Source: Apostichopus japonicus
Lineage: Eukaryota; Echinodermata; Holothuroidea; Aspidochirotida; Stichopodidae
NCBI RefSeq assembly: GCF_037975245.1
Contig: NC_092568.1
Span: 16,699,001 to 16,763,000 of the forward strand
DNA length: 64,000 nucleotides
Direction of reading: 5' to 3'
Below the pieces are notes generated by a model, which saw nothing but the letters and a program-made list of their open reading frames with translations, was not told the origin of the DNA and searched no databases. How positions within the stretch are numbered: the stretch's first letter is position 1; every line of letters begins with the position of its first letter. Position numbers and translations under genes: made by a program. Positions 38,401 through 49,248 of this stretch are shown one piece after another.

Positions 38401-41400
38401 AAAATCAACAGATGCATATTCATGAAAACACTTTTAGACTATGACCAGATCAGTTAGGACAATTTTTTAATGCTAATACCACTATATACTGTCCACCCAG
38501 ATCATGCTTCCAAGCACTTGTACTGACAGTTTGAACAGTTCCTAACCTTCACCTGATAGAATCAGGATATTGGTACTGCTCATATTGTCAGTATGAGTGC
38601 TTTGAAGCAGAACATGAACGTACAGTTAAGACAAAAAATCTCTTAAACTGGGTGATTTGACCATTATTTGATAAAGGCTCCTTCACACATGCAAAAATTG
38701 TATTTCAAGTTGCATTTCAAAATTCAAGTTGATGAATTATATATAACCATAAAATTACTAATTTTCTGCAGGAATGTAGAAGCTGAGGAAGAGGAGGTGG
38801 GGGGGGGGGGGTAATGGACATACATCCTCCCCAAATAATGTACCTTTTAAACTTTAAATAAATGAAGGATATACATTGCAAAATTTCAAAGTAATTGCTT
38901 TTTCTGAAGAATTTTTGGTATGAGAGAACAACAATTTTCCAAAATTACAATAGAAATGTACTTCTCAGTAAGTCGTACCCTCCTATGCCTTTGTTCTGTA
39001 CACAAAACTTACTGTTTCATTTTTATACTTGTAGAGCAGTTCTGCCGATTTTCAAATCACTTTACTATGCATGCTATCACACAAGAATGTTAAACTATTT
39101 TCTGCAATGATGATGATTAGTTTGTTATCAACAACCGTCAATCCGTTACCCAAGTTACCTTTGGCTGGCACACGTGACCTGTCGTATAAGTTGACAGTGC
39201 TTGGGTACATACTCCAGTATTTTAGAGAACATTCCCTTTAATCCCTGAGGATGGTTCTGCAGAAAGCCTTCGTTGATTATCTGTCGAAAGGGGAAAACCC
39301 ACACTGAGTTAAACTGTGTTTATACTAAACTTGCGACAGAAAACATTTTATTAACATACCTACAGTTAATGCAAGTTTCTATTTATACTGATATACCTCT
39401 GTAGAATAAAAACGTACATTTTCCTTTTTTCCCCCTTTTCTTTCGGAAGATGAAGGGGAACATTGTTGGGTTTGAAAACCGATATGTTTCGTCTGAAGCC
39501 TTAATCCAAGTCCATGCTTCATTCATTCATTTATTCAATGCTTCATTTTTCCACACCTCTGATTTGAAATGAAAGTAGCTAAAAACTTGAAGACTCTTTG
39601 GAACGAAGAGAGCATGCATTAACAGGTCTGATATCATGCAAGCCTCTACAGATACTTATCTACATGTGTACAACTCACCTCATCCATAAATGGCTTGACA
39701 GCTACCTGCTGATAAAGAGCCTCGGCATCCTTCATCTTATCGATGGTTGCGTACGTTCGAAGACACTGCTTCAAGATCTGAGGTTGTGCCGACTCTAAGC
39801 TGTCTTTGAAAGATCTCTCCAAGCTATGTTGTAGGGTGACGGTAATGGATGCAATCCGCTGTAACACAACCGAGCAGTAACAGCAATACCTCTCAGAAAC
39901 TAATGGTTTTGACTGTTTTAAAAGTCAATGAGTGATTGATGTGCCAACACAGGTGCCCTATAGTTTATACATTGAGGTTATTGCTGAATGGTGCAAGTTA
40001 AGCAATTAGCATAAGATTATAATACTTGGCTGTCTAGAAACAATTAAATGAGGCTCTCTGTTGTGAATAAAACTTTCTTGTAATTCTTTAGTATTAAAAC
40101 TGTCTTGAAGTTTGAAAGAAGAACCATTATTTACTTAGAACAAGCCCCTCTCTCAGTTTAGATGAATTAAACAAAATGCTCTTTGAATTTTAACACTCCC
40201 ATGTTGCTCTTAAGTTTACCTAGCCATTTGATGCCCACTATTGCATCATCTTGTCTTGTTTATCACTTCATGCATTCTCCAATGATTCATGACCATACCG
40301 GGTGGTAAATACTTACAGGTCGTATTTTCTCCACTAGAGGGAGTCCTTTACTTTGAGTGACATAATATTGTAGTTGATTGAATTCTGAGGCAACTCTTTC
40401 AATCTGCTGTCCGGTCAATTCCCTGTAAACAAAAGAAATACACATGTTCATAGCAGCTGCTATGTACCCTGGTAGAATTAAATAACGGGTAACTATTATT
40501 CATTGTTAATTTGTTGTATGAAGCAATCTAATGTGTTTTATATTTGTCTACAGAGCAGTTACCAAAGAAGCTAAGCAACAGCTAGGATGGTAAACTAACA
40601 CAAATCTAACCAATTAACATCTGTCAGATACATTAGCCTATAAGACAGCAATTCATAAATGTGGCATAAGCTAAATGGTACAAAGATTTAATTTTGATTT
40701 TGCAACTAAATGTGTAGTGCTCGTAACCTTGAATCTTAAACCAGTAGGGAGAACAGTAAGGTGAGATAATAGTAGATTGATAAAGGATCAATTTACCACC
40801 TTGTAACAGGGTACTAACCCACCACATGTACCTTCTCGTTCCTTAAGCTTTGTTTTTTTCTATTACTTTAGTGCCAGTCCCCTGCCCCACCCCCAATTCT
40901 ACGACTCACCCTCTACCCCTTCCTTCACACACACACAAGTTACCTCAGAGTGACAACAACACTTACTCTTCATCGCATTCTGTATTTACATTTTCCCCTG
41001 AGCTTTGTCTCATTCCTTTCAGTAACAGATGGAATTTCAACCCTCCCCACCCCTGGAATGCTGCCAATCACCCCCCTCCCATACCCCCTGGCACATACAT
41101 ATGATACCTTCCTGTAAGGTATGAGAAAAAAACTTACACTTCTTCTGAGTCTGCATCTGCCCTTCCTATCTTCAATATAAGTTCCATTTTCTCCACTGAT
41201 TTTTCAATGTTTATCAACCTCTGAAGGAGAGCCTAGGACATCAATGGAAATGATATGTGAAAACATGGCATTCAATTGTCCTTCAGTCAAAATGTTGTAA
41301 TTTGTCATGACATTTTTTTTAAGTTACAAAATCAACTCAACAAAAGTGCACAGTAGTCATGATGATATAAGCATTCAAATTGTTGAAAGACTTTCATTGC

Positions 41401-43850
41401 TTTAAGAAATTTTAGGGGTTAAAAAAAAAGAAAATAAATAAAGCAGGGCTCAAAACTATTCCATTAACTTTCGAAAAATATTTTTTTAAATATTATTAAT
41501 AATTTTCAATAACCAAAAAATATATAAATCTATCAAGGAGGACAAAAAAATTGTTAATGTTAACATTGGAGCTATAAGTGCCATTAATTAGTAATACATC
41601 AATGAACCATCAGAAATAGAATATTGTGTCTAACTCATTAAAAGTTACCTTTTTCTCTCCAATTTGTTTTCTCTCTTCCATCTTCTTCTCCACAATTTCA
41701 ATGGCCCCATCCATTGCATTCTGGACACTCTGTAAGTAAGCATGGCTCATGTTTAATATCTGTGTCAAAACAGATGCTTAATCCCGAGTTTAACTCAGTT
41801 TACTTTGTTAAAAGAAATATTGTTCGCAGCCTAATACAAGGCCTCAGTCCCTAGCTCATTGTTGTAACAGTTACGTTCTCTCATATTTTTACAAACAAAG
41901 AAAAAGAAAATATATATCTATAATATAATCTGGCATGAAAATATCATTTTTAATCCACTACGTCGGCTTACTATATAAAGCGAACATATAAATATTTAGC
42001 AAAACAAGGAAAAGTAAAGATAACGTTAATAATTGGAAGCAAACTGGCTAGAATAAGTAGGATTTGAAGAAAGCTGCAGGTCCATCGGCGGAGCTATACA
42101 GCCCAGAGTTAGAACCGATAAATCATTTCCTATTACTTTGGGATAGAGTAGCTGATCAGAACCCATAGAATTGTGGATAATATTTCAAAGAGAAAGCAAG
42201 ATTGATCAGCCAATTTGACAACTTACCAAGATTTCTTCCTTCAGTTGACCGAGTGGGACTGATAAGTTAGTGATTGCCTTATCCATACCAACCTTAGCAA
42301 GAAAAGAAAAAAACAGGTGGTTTAAAATACTTCCCTTTGCTGAATTGGAAATGGTTGAAATTTCATCACTATCCACATCACAATTGCAACCAAGATAATA
42401 TCTTATAAACTCAAATTTAAAAAATGTAAGTCTTTCAGAAACAAACTGTAGTAGCAGAGCTGCTTATTTGGCCTTCCATAAAAAGTTATTGATGTTTTTA
42501 GGTGCTGGAGGCCTACAGGCCAATACAGTATTTACAAGTTAATAAATTGGCCCCATTTACGACCTATTTGATAGATTTCGAGCATTTTCGTTTGTTTCGA
42601 CATTTCTGTAAGAGTCAATCATACTTACAGTTTATTTTGTTTCCTTGTTTTTTGTGACGAACGGAACGCTGTAAATATCTCTTTGCAAATAAAAGTTGTA
42701 TTGTTACTTTACTACAGCCTTTTGTCAGTATGTGTGTTATAGGCCTTTCGTCTTTGTCAAACTTTATTCAGCCCAGCTCCGTGCCCGGACATCACACAAC
42801 CTTTTTGTTTCAATATCTCTGTGTGGCATTTTCATTAATCAGTGTTTTCTTGGATGATCACATACAATTGGAATGGTATATAATCATTTTATTTCCCTAC
42901 TGCCTGTATAAATAACGTATAGAATCAAAATCCATGAACCTTTACAACTTTGTGGATATTCTAAATCATGAGAAATCATAATCCTAAATCTACTTTTTTT
43001 TTACAAGACTGTCTCGACCATTTGTGGAGATTTTGAATCTACATACCAAGTTGGATGAGAGATTTACAAAGTCAGCATAGTCTTTGTTTATCAGCTCCAC
43101 CATAGCATTCTTGAGAGTTCTAAAGTACATATGGAGATCCTCCCGCAATGTCTCAAGCTGAACCCTTCTCCGACAGTCTGCTACGAATGCATCTACATCA
43201 AAGTCAGGCTAAGGAGGAAAGGAAAATGCTGAATTAGTTTACTTTTCATATGGGTGGAGGATGATGGGGAGTTTCTCCTAGGTAGGTATTGTTCTTTGAT
43301 CCATTTCTATTTCTTGAAAACATACACAAGGGTCATGAGTAGGGGTGGTCAGAATTCATGAGCCATTAGGCTGGACAGTCCAGCAGTTTGTGCACCACGT
43401 CCATTGGGCATGACCTCTCGCTGGATAAATATGTCCAATTTATCTAAGAAAAGGATTTCAAGCAAAACTAAGTTAACAAGCAATATTCGATATTTATGGA
43501 ATTATTAAGCTAACATTTTGAAACTACTTAACTTTGTTGGCAGAACTGCCAATGAATGTAGGCCTAGGTCTAACCTACATGAGTTCCCCTCCCCCTTCCC
43601 TCCCGGCCCCCTCAAAAATAAATAATGTTCCAATGCTTTTTCTAGCATACCCAAATATTGAATAGAGCCCCGTCTGCACTTAGCCATTGTCAATTGGCCT
43701 AGACCTAGGCTAATGTAGACTTGGCCAAGCTGTTACTGTTAAGCCTAACGTTACTCATTAGCCTAGACTGAGGCTTACTGTCATGAATTCCTCCTTATCG
43801 AAGCAGAGGGTTGTCGCTTCGACAGGGAACAGTTTCAGATCGAGCGTCAT
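29494..43850 (-). CDS. COG2: Conserved oligomeric Golgi complex subunit 2 (18 coding exons, complete)
   Basis: COG2 is a lobe-A subunit of the COG tethering complex, which acts on the cytosolic face of the Golgi in retrograde vesicle traffic and glycosyltransferase retention. Coding exons, in transcript order: 43779-43850, 43047-43208, 42227-42292, 41649-41729, 41138-41232, 40317-40422, 39679-39858, 39159-39280, 37522-37651, 36778-36917, 36281-36342, 35470-35636, 34707-34862, 34362-34437, 33503-33648, 32349-32485, 30640-30817, 29494-29574. They sum to 2157 nt (718 aa plus stop; human is about 738 aa), every junction keeps phase, and every intron is GT-AG. Diagnostic stretches are TLCFDKEEFM near the N-terminus, INKDYADFVNLSSNL (exon 2), CLRTYATIDKMKDAEAL (exon 7), ERQCGTQASVKRLRSH (exon 10), IPRLYRRTNRE (exon 15) and MSDDDKIRLQLALDIRF (exon 17). 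The N-terminal COG2 domain and the C-terminal COG2_C region are both present. The start ATG at 43850 precedes the conserved CFDKEEF motif by 15 codons. Minus-strand AATAAA signals lie at 29275-29280 and 29259-29264. Confidence 0.96.
30777..31082. repeat. 103-bp tandem triplication covering the COG2 exon 17 acceptor
   Basis: Three copies at 30777-30879, 30880-30982 and 30983-31082. Copy 1 contains the real exon 17 5' edge (acceptor before 30817). Copies 2 and 3 are decayed duplicates of the same exon-intron boundary. Confidence 0.8.
31504..31573. repeat. 13-bp tandem repeat in COG2 intron 16
   Basis: Five imperfect copies of AAGTATCATCAAT. Confidence 0.8.
31761..31860. repeat. 20-bp tandem repeat, five copies (COG2 intron 16)
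   Basis: Unit GATGTGACAATTCCTGTCAA, four perfect copies and a variant fifth, inside a wider region (31300-31950) rich in TGTCAAG words. Confidence 0.9.
32541..32957. mobile_element. hAT-like element, CATAGGCGTAG subfamily, copy 2 (COG2 intron 15)
   Basis: Ends CATAGGCGTAGCAG and CTCCTACGCCTATG, interior homologous to 14572-14963, flanks GCTGCAAG/GCTGCCAA (6 of 8). It sits in the intron between COG2 exons 15 and 16. Confidence 0.68.
33008..33290 (+). pseudogene. Non-LTR retrotransposon C-terminal fragment (COG2 intron 15)
   Basis: ALKDLAPVYIGEQLQMHQPS, RTRRSLPKLLLAAHTVRQLP, a frameshift/stop, then RCAATLCDSLPEVAKHARS. The order AL-LAP-Y, PSR-RRS, then A-LW-SLP matches the tail of LINE ORF2 proteins. 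Inactivated by stops and a frameshift. Confidence 0.65.
35272..35335. repeat. 13-bp tandem repeat in COG2 intron 12
   Basis: Five copies of CCATTGTCTACTG with minor variation. Confidence 0.85.
37819..38170. mobile_element. MITE-like element with nested inverted repeats (COG2 intron 8)
   Basis: TATACAACACCT near 37828-37839 is inverted as AGGTGTTGTATA at 38040-38051, bounding about 240 bp. Overlapping its right end, 38053-38099 (ACAAATAATGAATGG ... AATATTTCA) is inverted almost perfectly at 38127-38169, with a 27-nt loop. No coding capacity. Boundaries are uncertain and no clear target duplication was seen. Confidence 0.5.
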
Positions 43851-44770
43851 GATGCTCCACCTTGCTGCCTCACTCGATCGAAAGTTACTGTACGACTTTG
43901 GTCTTGTTTCACATTTTCGTACAAAATAGTTGCTCAAACTACAAATTAATATCGCCTAACGTTGTGCTACCTTGTTCTATACTACTATCAGATATAGGGT
44001 GCTAAGCCTACGCATTGAATGCTACTGCACGCAAAAGCAATGCAAAATTCCCGTAGGCTGCAAGTGCAAGTTGGCCACGGACACCGTGTCAGTTTAGTCA
44101 AGTTTACAAATTGTTTCTACACCTAGAAAAATAGCATAGCGCCATCATCACAACGTGAGTTTGCTGTTGTAAAATGTATGCTACATCTCTTTCTCATAAC
44201 AGAGTACAGTACCGTATATGAGATTATGACTTACAAGAGAATTAAGAATGGTTGCAAGTTTCGTCTTTTAGAGACCAAACTAAACAAATTTGTCCAATGA
44301 TTGGCGTTATCGAAGAACTTAGCTACAGGAATAGACGATATCGGTGGCTCTGCTAGCTCGCTATGTGTAGTGCAAAAAAAATCCGTGCCTGACATGTTCC
44401 GTCGTAAATGTTGGAAGAGCAATATATTCCGATTAATTTATGTTGCCTTATGTGTCTTTGTAAGGCACTGAAAATCGTTCAAAGTACGGAATACGAAGTA
44501 TAACTTGAATATACTTCTTTCGTACCTTGCATACCAAACTGAAGAAATAAGAACGTACACTTGATGGTGTATGGTTTTACAAGTTAATCTCTATTGACCG
44601 GAAATAACTATTTACCTCCAAACACCAACAGGAGATACACCCAAAATATGCAGAATAAAGAGTTTGCTAGGTGTAGGCTAATTGTTGAAGTATGATTTTT
44701 GGTTTCGATCAATATCGTAACCTTTGCATTCATCATGGCGTATGTGTGTGTGTTCGTTTGTGACGCCCAG
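43851..44770. promoter_or_regulatory. COG2 upstream region
   Basis: The sequence directly upstream of the COG2 ATG; it should contain its promoter. No TATA box was found; composition is more CpG-containing than the flanks. Exact start site not visible. Confidence 0.35.
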
Positions 44771-47035
44771 CTTGTTAACACGATTATCTCAAGAAGGGAA
44801 AGTTGGACCATGTTCATGTTTGGTGTGTGGATGTACCACATTGAGTACAAGAAGGCTATTGTTTTCTGTGGAAGTCAAAGGTCATTTTGGGTCACTAGGG
44901 GTAAAATTGTGAAAACCTTGTAAACACGATATCTCAAGAAAGGAAGCTTGAGCAAACCTCATGTTTAGTGTGTAGAAGTACCACGTGGAACAAAGGAAGC
45001 GTATTGTTTTCTGTGGAGGTCAATGGTCATTTAGGGTCACTAGGGGTCAAATTGTCAAAACCTTGTAAACACGATATCTCAAGAAAGGAAGCTTGGGCAA
45101 GACTCATATTTATGTGTATATGTACCACATTGAGCACAAAAAGCCTGTTGTTTTCTATGGAGATCAAAGGTCATTTAGGGTCACCAGAGTCAAATTGTGA
45201 AAACCTTGAAAACACAATAGCTCAGGAAAGGAAGCTTGGGGAGACCTAATATTTGTAGTGTAGAAGTATCACATTGAGTGCAAGAAGCCTATTGTTCATT
45301 GTGCAGGTCAAAGGTCATTTGGGGTCAAATTGTGAAAACATTGTAACCCGATATCTCAAGAAGGGAAGCATGGGCAGACCTCATATTTAGTGTTTAGACG
45401 TACCCCATTGAGTACAACAAGCCTATTGTGTTTGGTGGAGGTCAAAGCAGTGCTGCCAAGTCACCCGCTTTGGGCGGGTGTCACCCGCATTTTCGGGTCG
45501 TCTCCCGCTCACCCGCCCACCTGTCCGAATCTCCCGCATTTTCCAAAAAGCTCCCGCATTTTTGAAGAATCTCCCGCATTATAGGCCCACAGAGTTTTTC
45601 CTGTGAAAGTGTATCATTGCTAGCGTGAAATTCATTTCATCACACTAAAATGCGAATTATCTCAGAACCGCCAGGATCGGAAATTACTCAAAGCCGATCG
45701 TGCTAAATATGCCCGGCTGAATGCAACGTTACCTATACGATTCGTGAACAATAATACCGTTACGACACACGTGAACGCTACAGCTTCCGCGAAGTCATTG
45801 AATGCAACCGAAGTACGCGCGCTACTGCCAGAAACTACCGGTAGCTGTTGTACACATGCACACATCACCGCTGTATACCGTAGGCCATGCTGGAGTACTC
45901 CGGCCGGGAGGAGTTCAGTTCCTTAGGAATTTGGAAATATCACATTCAAATTCAGCTCAGTGCTACTGCCCCAAAATACAGGAAGTGCTGTTTCCTGCCG
46001 CGATCAGGGCCGGGTCTGTCATACGACAATGATTTCCCTGATTGTACGCTACGCGCGCCAAACCGGTGGTCGCGCTCCGTCGTCATTTTCCACCTCTAAC
46101 CCCTTGGCCCCCATCTCAAGTATTGAGGACACAGTGCAAAATTTCAGAGATTTTTTTTATTTCAAGATATTTTTTCCTCTGGAATAAAAAAAAATAGACA
46201 CAATACAAATATGGAGACAGTATAGATTCAGCTTAGATGACCCGGGAAGTGATGTTTCCGGCCATCTGAGGGGCCGTAAGATCCCAAAATTTTCTTGTAC
46301 GCTTCGCGCCAACCCATGGTGGCGCTCCAATTAGATGGTGTACTTAACCAACAGCACCAGACAATTTTCACCCGCCTAAAAAACATCTGACCTTGGCATC
46401 TCTGTCAAAGGTCTTTTGGGGTCACAAGAGGTAAAATTTTGAAACCTTGTAAACAGGATATCTCAAGACGGGAAGGTCGGACCAATTCATATTTAGTGTG
46501 TAGACGTACCACATTGAGTGCAGGAAGCCTAATGTTTTTGGTGTAGGTCAAAGGTCATTTGGGGACAACAGGTCAAATCGTGACAACAGTGTTAACATGA
46601 TAATTGCAAGAAAGGACAGATCTCATATTTGGTTTGTAGATGTACCATTTTAAATTTAAGGAGCCTATTATGGCTTTTGGTGGAGGTCAAAGGTCATTTG
46701 AAGTCAGCAAATGCCAAACATTTACTTCACTCCCCTCTTACCTACCTCTCCACACTAACACATCTTCCTAAACATAATATCGTAAGGGAGGCTTGGACAG
46801 ATCGCATATTTGGTATGTAATTGTACCACATTGAGTACAAGAAGCCTTAATGTTATGGGCGGAGGTCAATGTTCGTTTGAGTTCACCAGGGGTCAGATTG
46901 TGAAACCATGTTTTACACAATATTTCAACAAGGTCTGATGTCATATTTAGTATGTTGATATATCTATCACATTTAGTACAAGTAACTGTTGAGGTGAATG
47001 GTCATTTCAGGACAGCCTGTGTCATTGTGAATTTA
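44770..47035 (+). repeat. Tandem satellite, about 144-bp unit, nine degenerate copies
   Basis: Units start with AACACGATATCTCAAG at about 44778, 44923, 45068, 45210, 45345, 46451, 46593, 46770 and 46913 and end with GGAGGTCAAAGGTCATTTG followed by a TCACNAGGGGTCAAA-type stretch. Period is 135-145 bp, apart from the unit split by the transposon at 45448-46404. Perfect AGGTCAAAGGTCA occurs at 45305-45317, 46545-46557 and 46684-46696. Older copies lie at 4617-4925 and 5665-5755. Confidence 0.85.
45448..46404. mobile_element. 957-bp DNA transposon nested in the satellite
   Basis: Ends CAGTGCTGCCAAG and CTTGGCATCTCTG (inverted, 11 of 13), flanked by TCAAAG on both sides (45442-45447 and 46405-46410). 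Sister satellite units give the uninterrupted site, so the insertion and 6- or 7-bp duplication are direct. The left subterminal region repeats a CTCCCGCATTT word several times, as transposase-binding repeats do. No transposase frame. Duplication length would fit Dada-type elements, but that is only inference. Confidence 0.72.
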
Positions 47036-47470
47036 TTGTTTGTCACATCGCACTGCTTTTCACTATATTACTAATATCAAGTGTGTTGTACACCTGTGTA
47101 CACCCTCACTATACATTACGTCAGATTCATGCAGAAAATAACTCATGTTACATCATCGAAACCACTATGCATTTTTGCATTCTGCTTAAAAAGTAATGCA
47201 ATTTTTCAATATTTCAAACATGTGTAAATTTATTAATTAAACAACACTCTAAGAATTTCATTTGATGTTCAAGCATATTTGCATGTGATCTGAGATCCCA
47301 GACTATGTTTGCAATTGCTTACGGTAGTCATTCCACAAGACCTTGTGCATAAGAAATGCTGTATTAATAACACAATGAATTAACTGTTTTGTGAATAGAG
47401 ACAGCTTTTCATCTGCATACAATTATCAACTAGGTCTTGTCTTAATGACAAGGTTAGGCTATATCTGCCA

Positions 47471-48016
47471 CTTACAGCAGCTACCCAGTACTTACAGCAG
47501 CTACCCAGTACTTACAGCAGCTACCCAGTACTTACAGCAGCTACCCAGTACTTACAGCAGCTACCCAGTACTTACAGCAGCTACCCAGTACTTACAGCAG
47601 CTACCCAGTACTTACAGCAGCTACCCAGTACTTACAGCAGCTACCCAGTACTTACAGCAGCTACCCAGTACTTACAGCAGCTACCCAGTACTTACAGCAG
47701 CTACCCAGTACTTACAGCAGCTACCCAGTACTTACAGCAGCTACCCAGTACTTACAGCAGCTACCCAGTACTTACAGCAGCTACCCAGTACTTACAGCAG
47801 CTACCCAGTACTTACAGCAGCTACCCAGTACTTACAGCAGCTACCCAGTACTTACAGCAGCTACCCAGTACTTACAGCAGCTACCCAGTACTTACAACAG
47901 CTACCCAGTACTTACAACCAACAGCTACCCAGTACTTACAGCAGCTACCTAGTACTTACAGCAGCTACCTAGTACTTACAGCAGCTACCTAGTACTTACA
48001 GCAGCTACCTAGTACT
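47471..48016 (+). repeat. 20-bp minisatellite, about 27 copies
   Basis: Unit CTTACAGCAGCTACCCAGTA. The first 21 copies appear identical; right-edge copies vary (CTTACAACAG, a 4-bp insertion, then CTACCTAGTA in the last four). The unit has no stop in any plus frame, which makes a long spurious reading frame. The minus strand contains GTAAGT once per unit. It lies between COG2 and MRPS10. Confidence 0.97.
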
Positions 48017-48019
48017 ATA

Positions 48020-49248
48020 ACTATTACAAATTAACTTTTGGATGCTTCAGCGCTCAAACGACCAGATATCACAGAGTTTACAGGCCTACTTAAATAAGTT
48101 TTGACAAGGAATTATTTCACTTAACAGCGCAAATTTTTTAGGGGAAATCCAGTCGTCCAAGTGACCAAATTACTGTTCAGAACACCAAAACCAGCTTTTG
48201 TGGTCATCCTGTGAAAAACTATGCCGGACTACTAGTTTTTTACATCAAATTCATATTGCATTCTAACTACCAAACAAACACCCCCCCCCTCCCCAAATTT
48301 TTTTTTTTTTTTTTAAATAGGTAAAATGATAAAATGGTATCCCCCTCTGTCACTGTCACTGCTGTTCTATTGACCAAACCTACACATCTTTCCTACAGTG
48401 TGCATTTTGGCCATTCTTTGTTTAATTTGCTTCATTGTTCAGACAACTAAATGTGTTGTTTTGACAGCCAAAATGTACGACCTGTTTGTCAGAGGGACAA
48501 ACTTGATAAATCCTCAAAAATTGCCCTGCATGATGTTAGTTTGCAATGGAAAATAAATGCACACAAAGCATAACCCTCAATGTGATGAAAATTCTTCAAA
48601 AGACAAATCTTAGCATACCTGTTTCATCTTTGTTAAAACCACAACATTGCATAAAAATGATACCAGCAAACATATCTGGTCATGAAACTTGATAATACAG
48701 GAATTCTGATTTTGTATCACAGCTCTTGTTTGTGGTGATAACTTTAAAATTAGAGAAAACGAAGGCCATACACGCATTGTTGCAACACCAGAAAGAGGCA
48801 ACTACAAAAGTGAACTGGCGACCTCATAGACAAAATTAACGGAATGGTCACTTCAGTTCATTTCTATGTGGGACTCATCCAGTTAAAATTGAGATCAACA
48901 GGGTACCGCTCATAAGGTACTATGAGGAATTTGCGACAGGTCTTGAACCTTTTGTAGTAACTAAGTAGATATGAGATACTTGTATAAGTTTTGTAATTCT
49001 CATGTTCTATGCTGAGTAAACATTGATAATGACTCACACCATTAGGACTACAAAACTACACAGACCATTTTGAAAGGGAAGGACATATTTGTTAATTAAA
49101 AGTTGTCAGGCTGTAGTCATTTCTTGTGCAGGCTACAGTGTGATCTGGTACAGTTCAATTCTGACATAAAGGGTAGGAGTTCTTGATTTGTGAATGGCGC
49201 CATCTTATGAACTTCTATTTATAATATCTAACAGTCGTCGCAACTTTG
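48020..49248. other. Intergenic stretch downstream of MRPS10
   Basis: Contains a C-run/T-run pair at 48282-48314 and no coding sequence. A TATAAA variant poly(A) signal for MRPS10 may lie at 49218-49223 on the minus strand, but it is very close to the stop codon. Confidence 0.35.

Noticed and set aside
29494-43850. Reading the large minus-strand gene as COG7
   Set aside because: The C-terminal LATDID motif resembles COG7 superficially, but exons 1, 2, 7, 10, 15 and 17 match COG2 clearly.
47391-47972. 193-codon frame of LQQLPSTYSSYPVLTAATQY repeats
   Set aside because: The 20-bp unit simply lacks stops in all plus frames.
47471-48016. Possible CRISPR-like array
   Set aside because: Units are contiguous 20-mers without unique spacers, and the setting is an animal genome.
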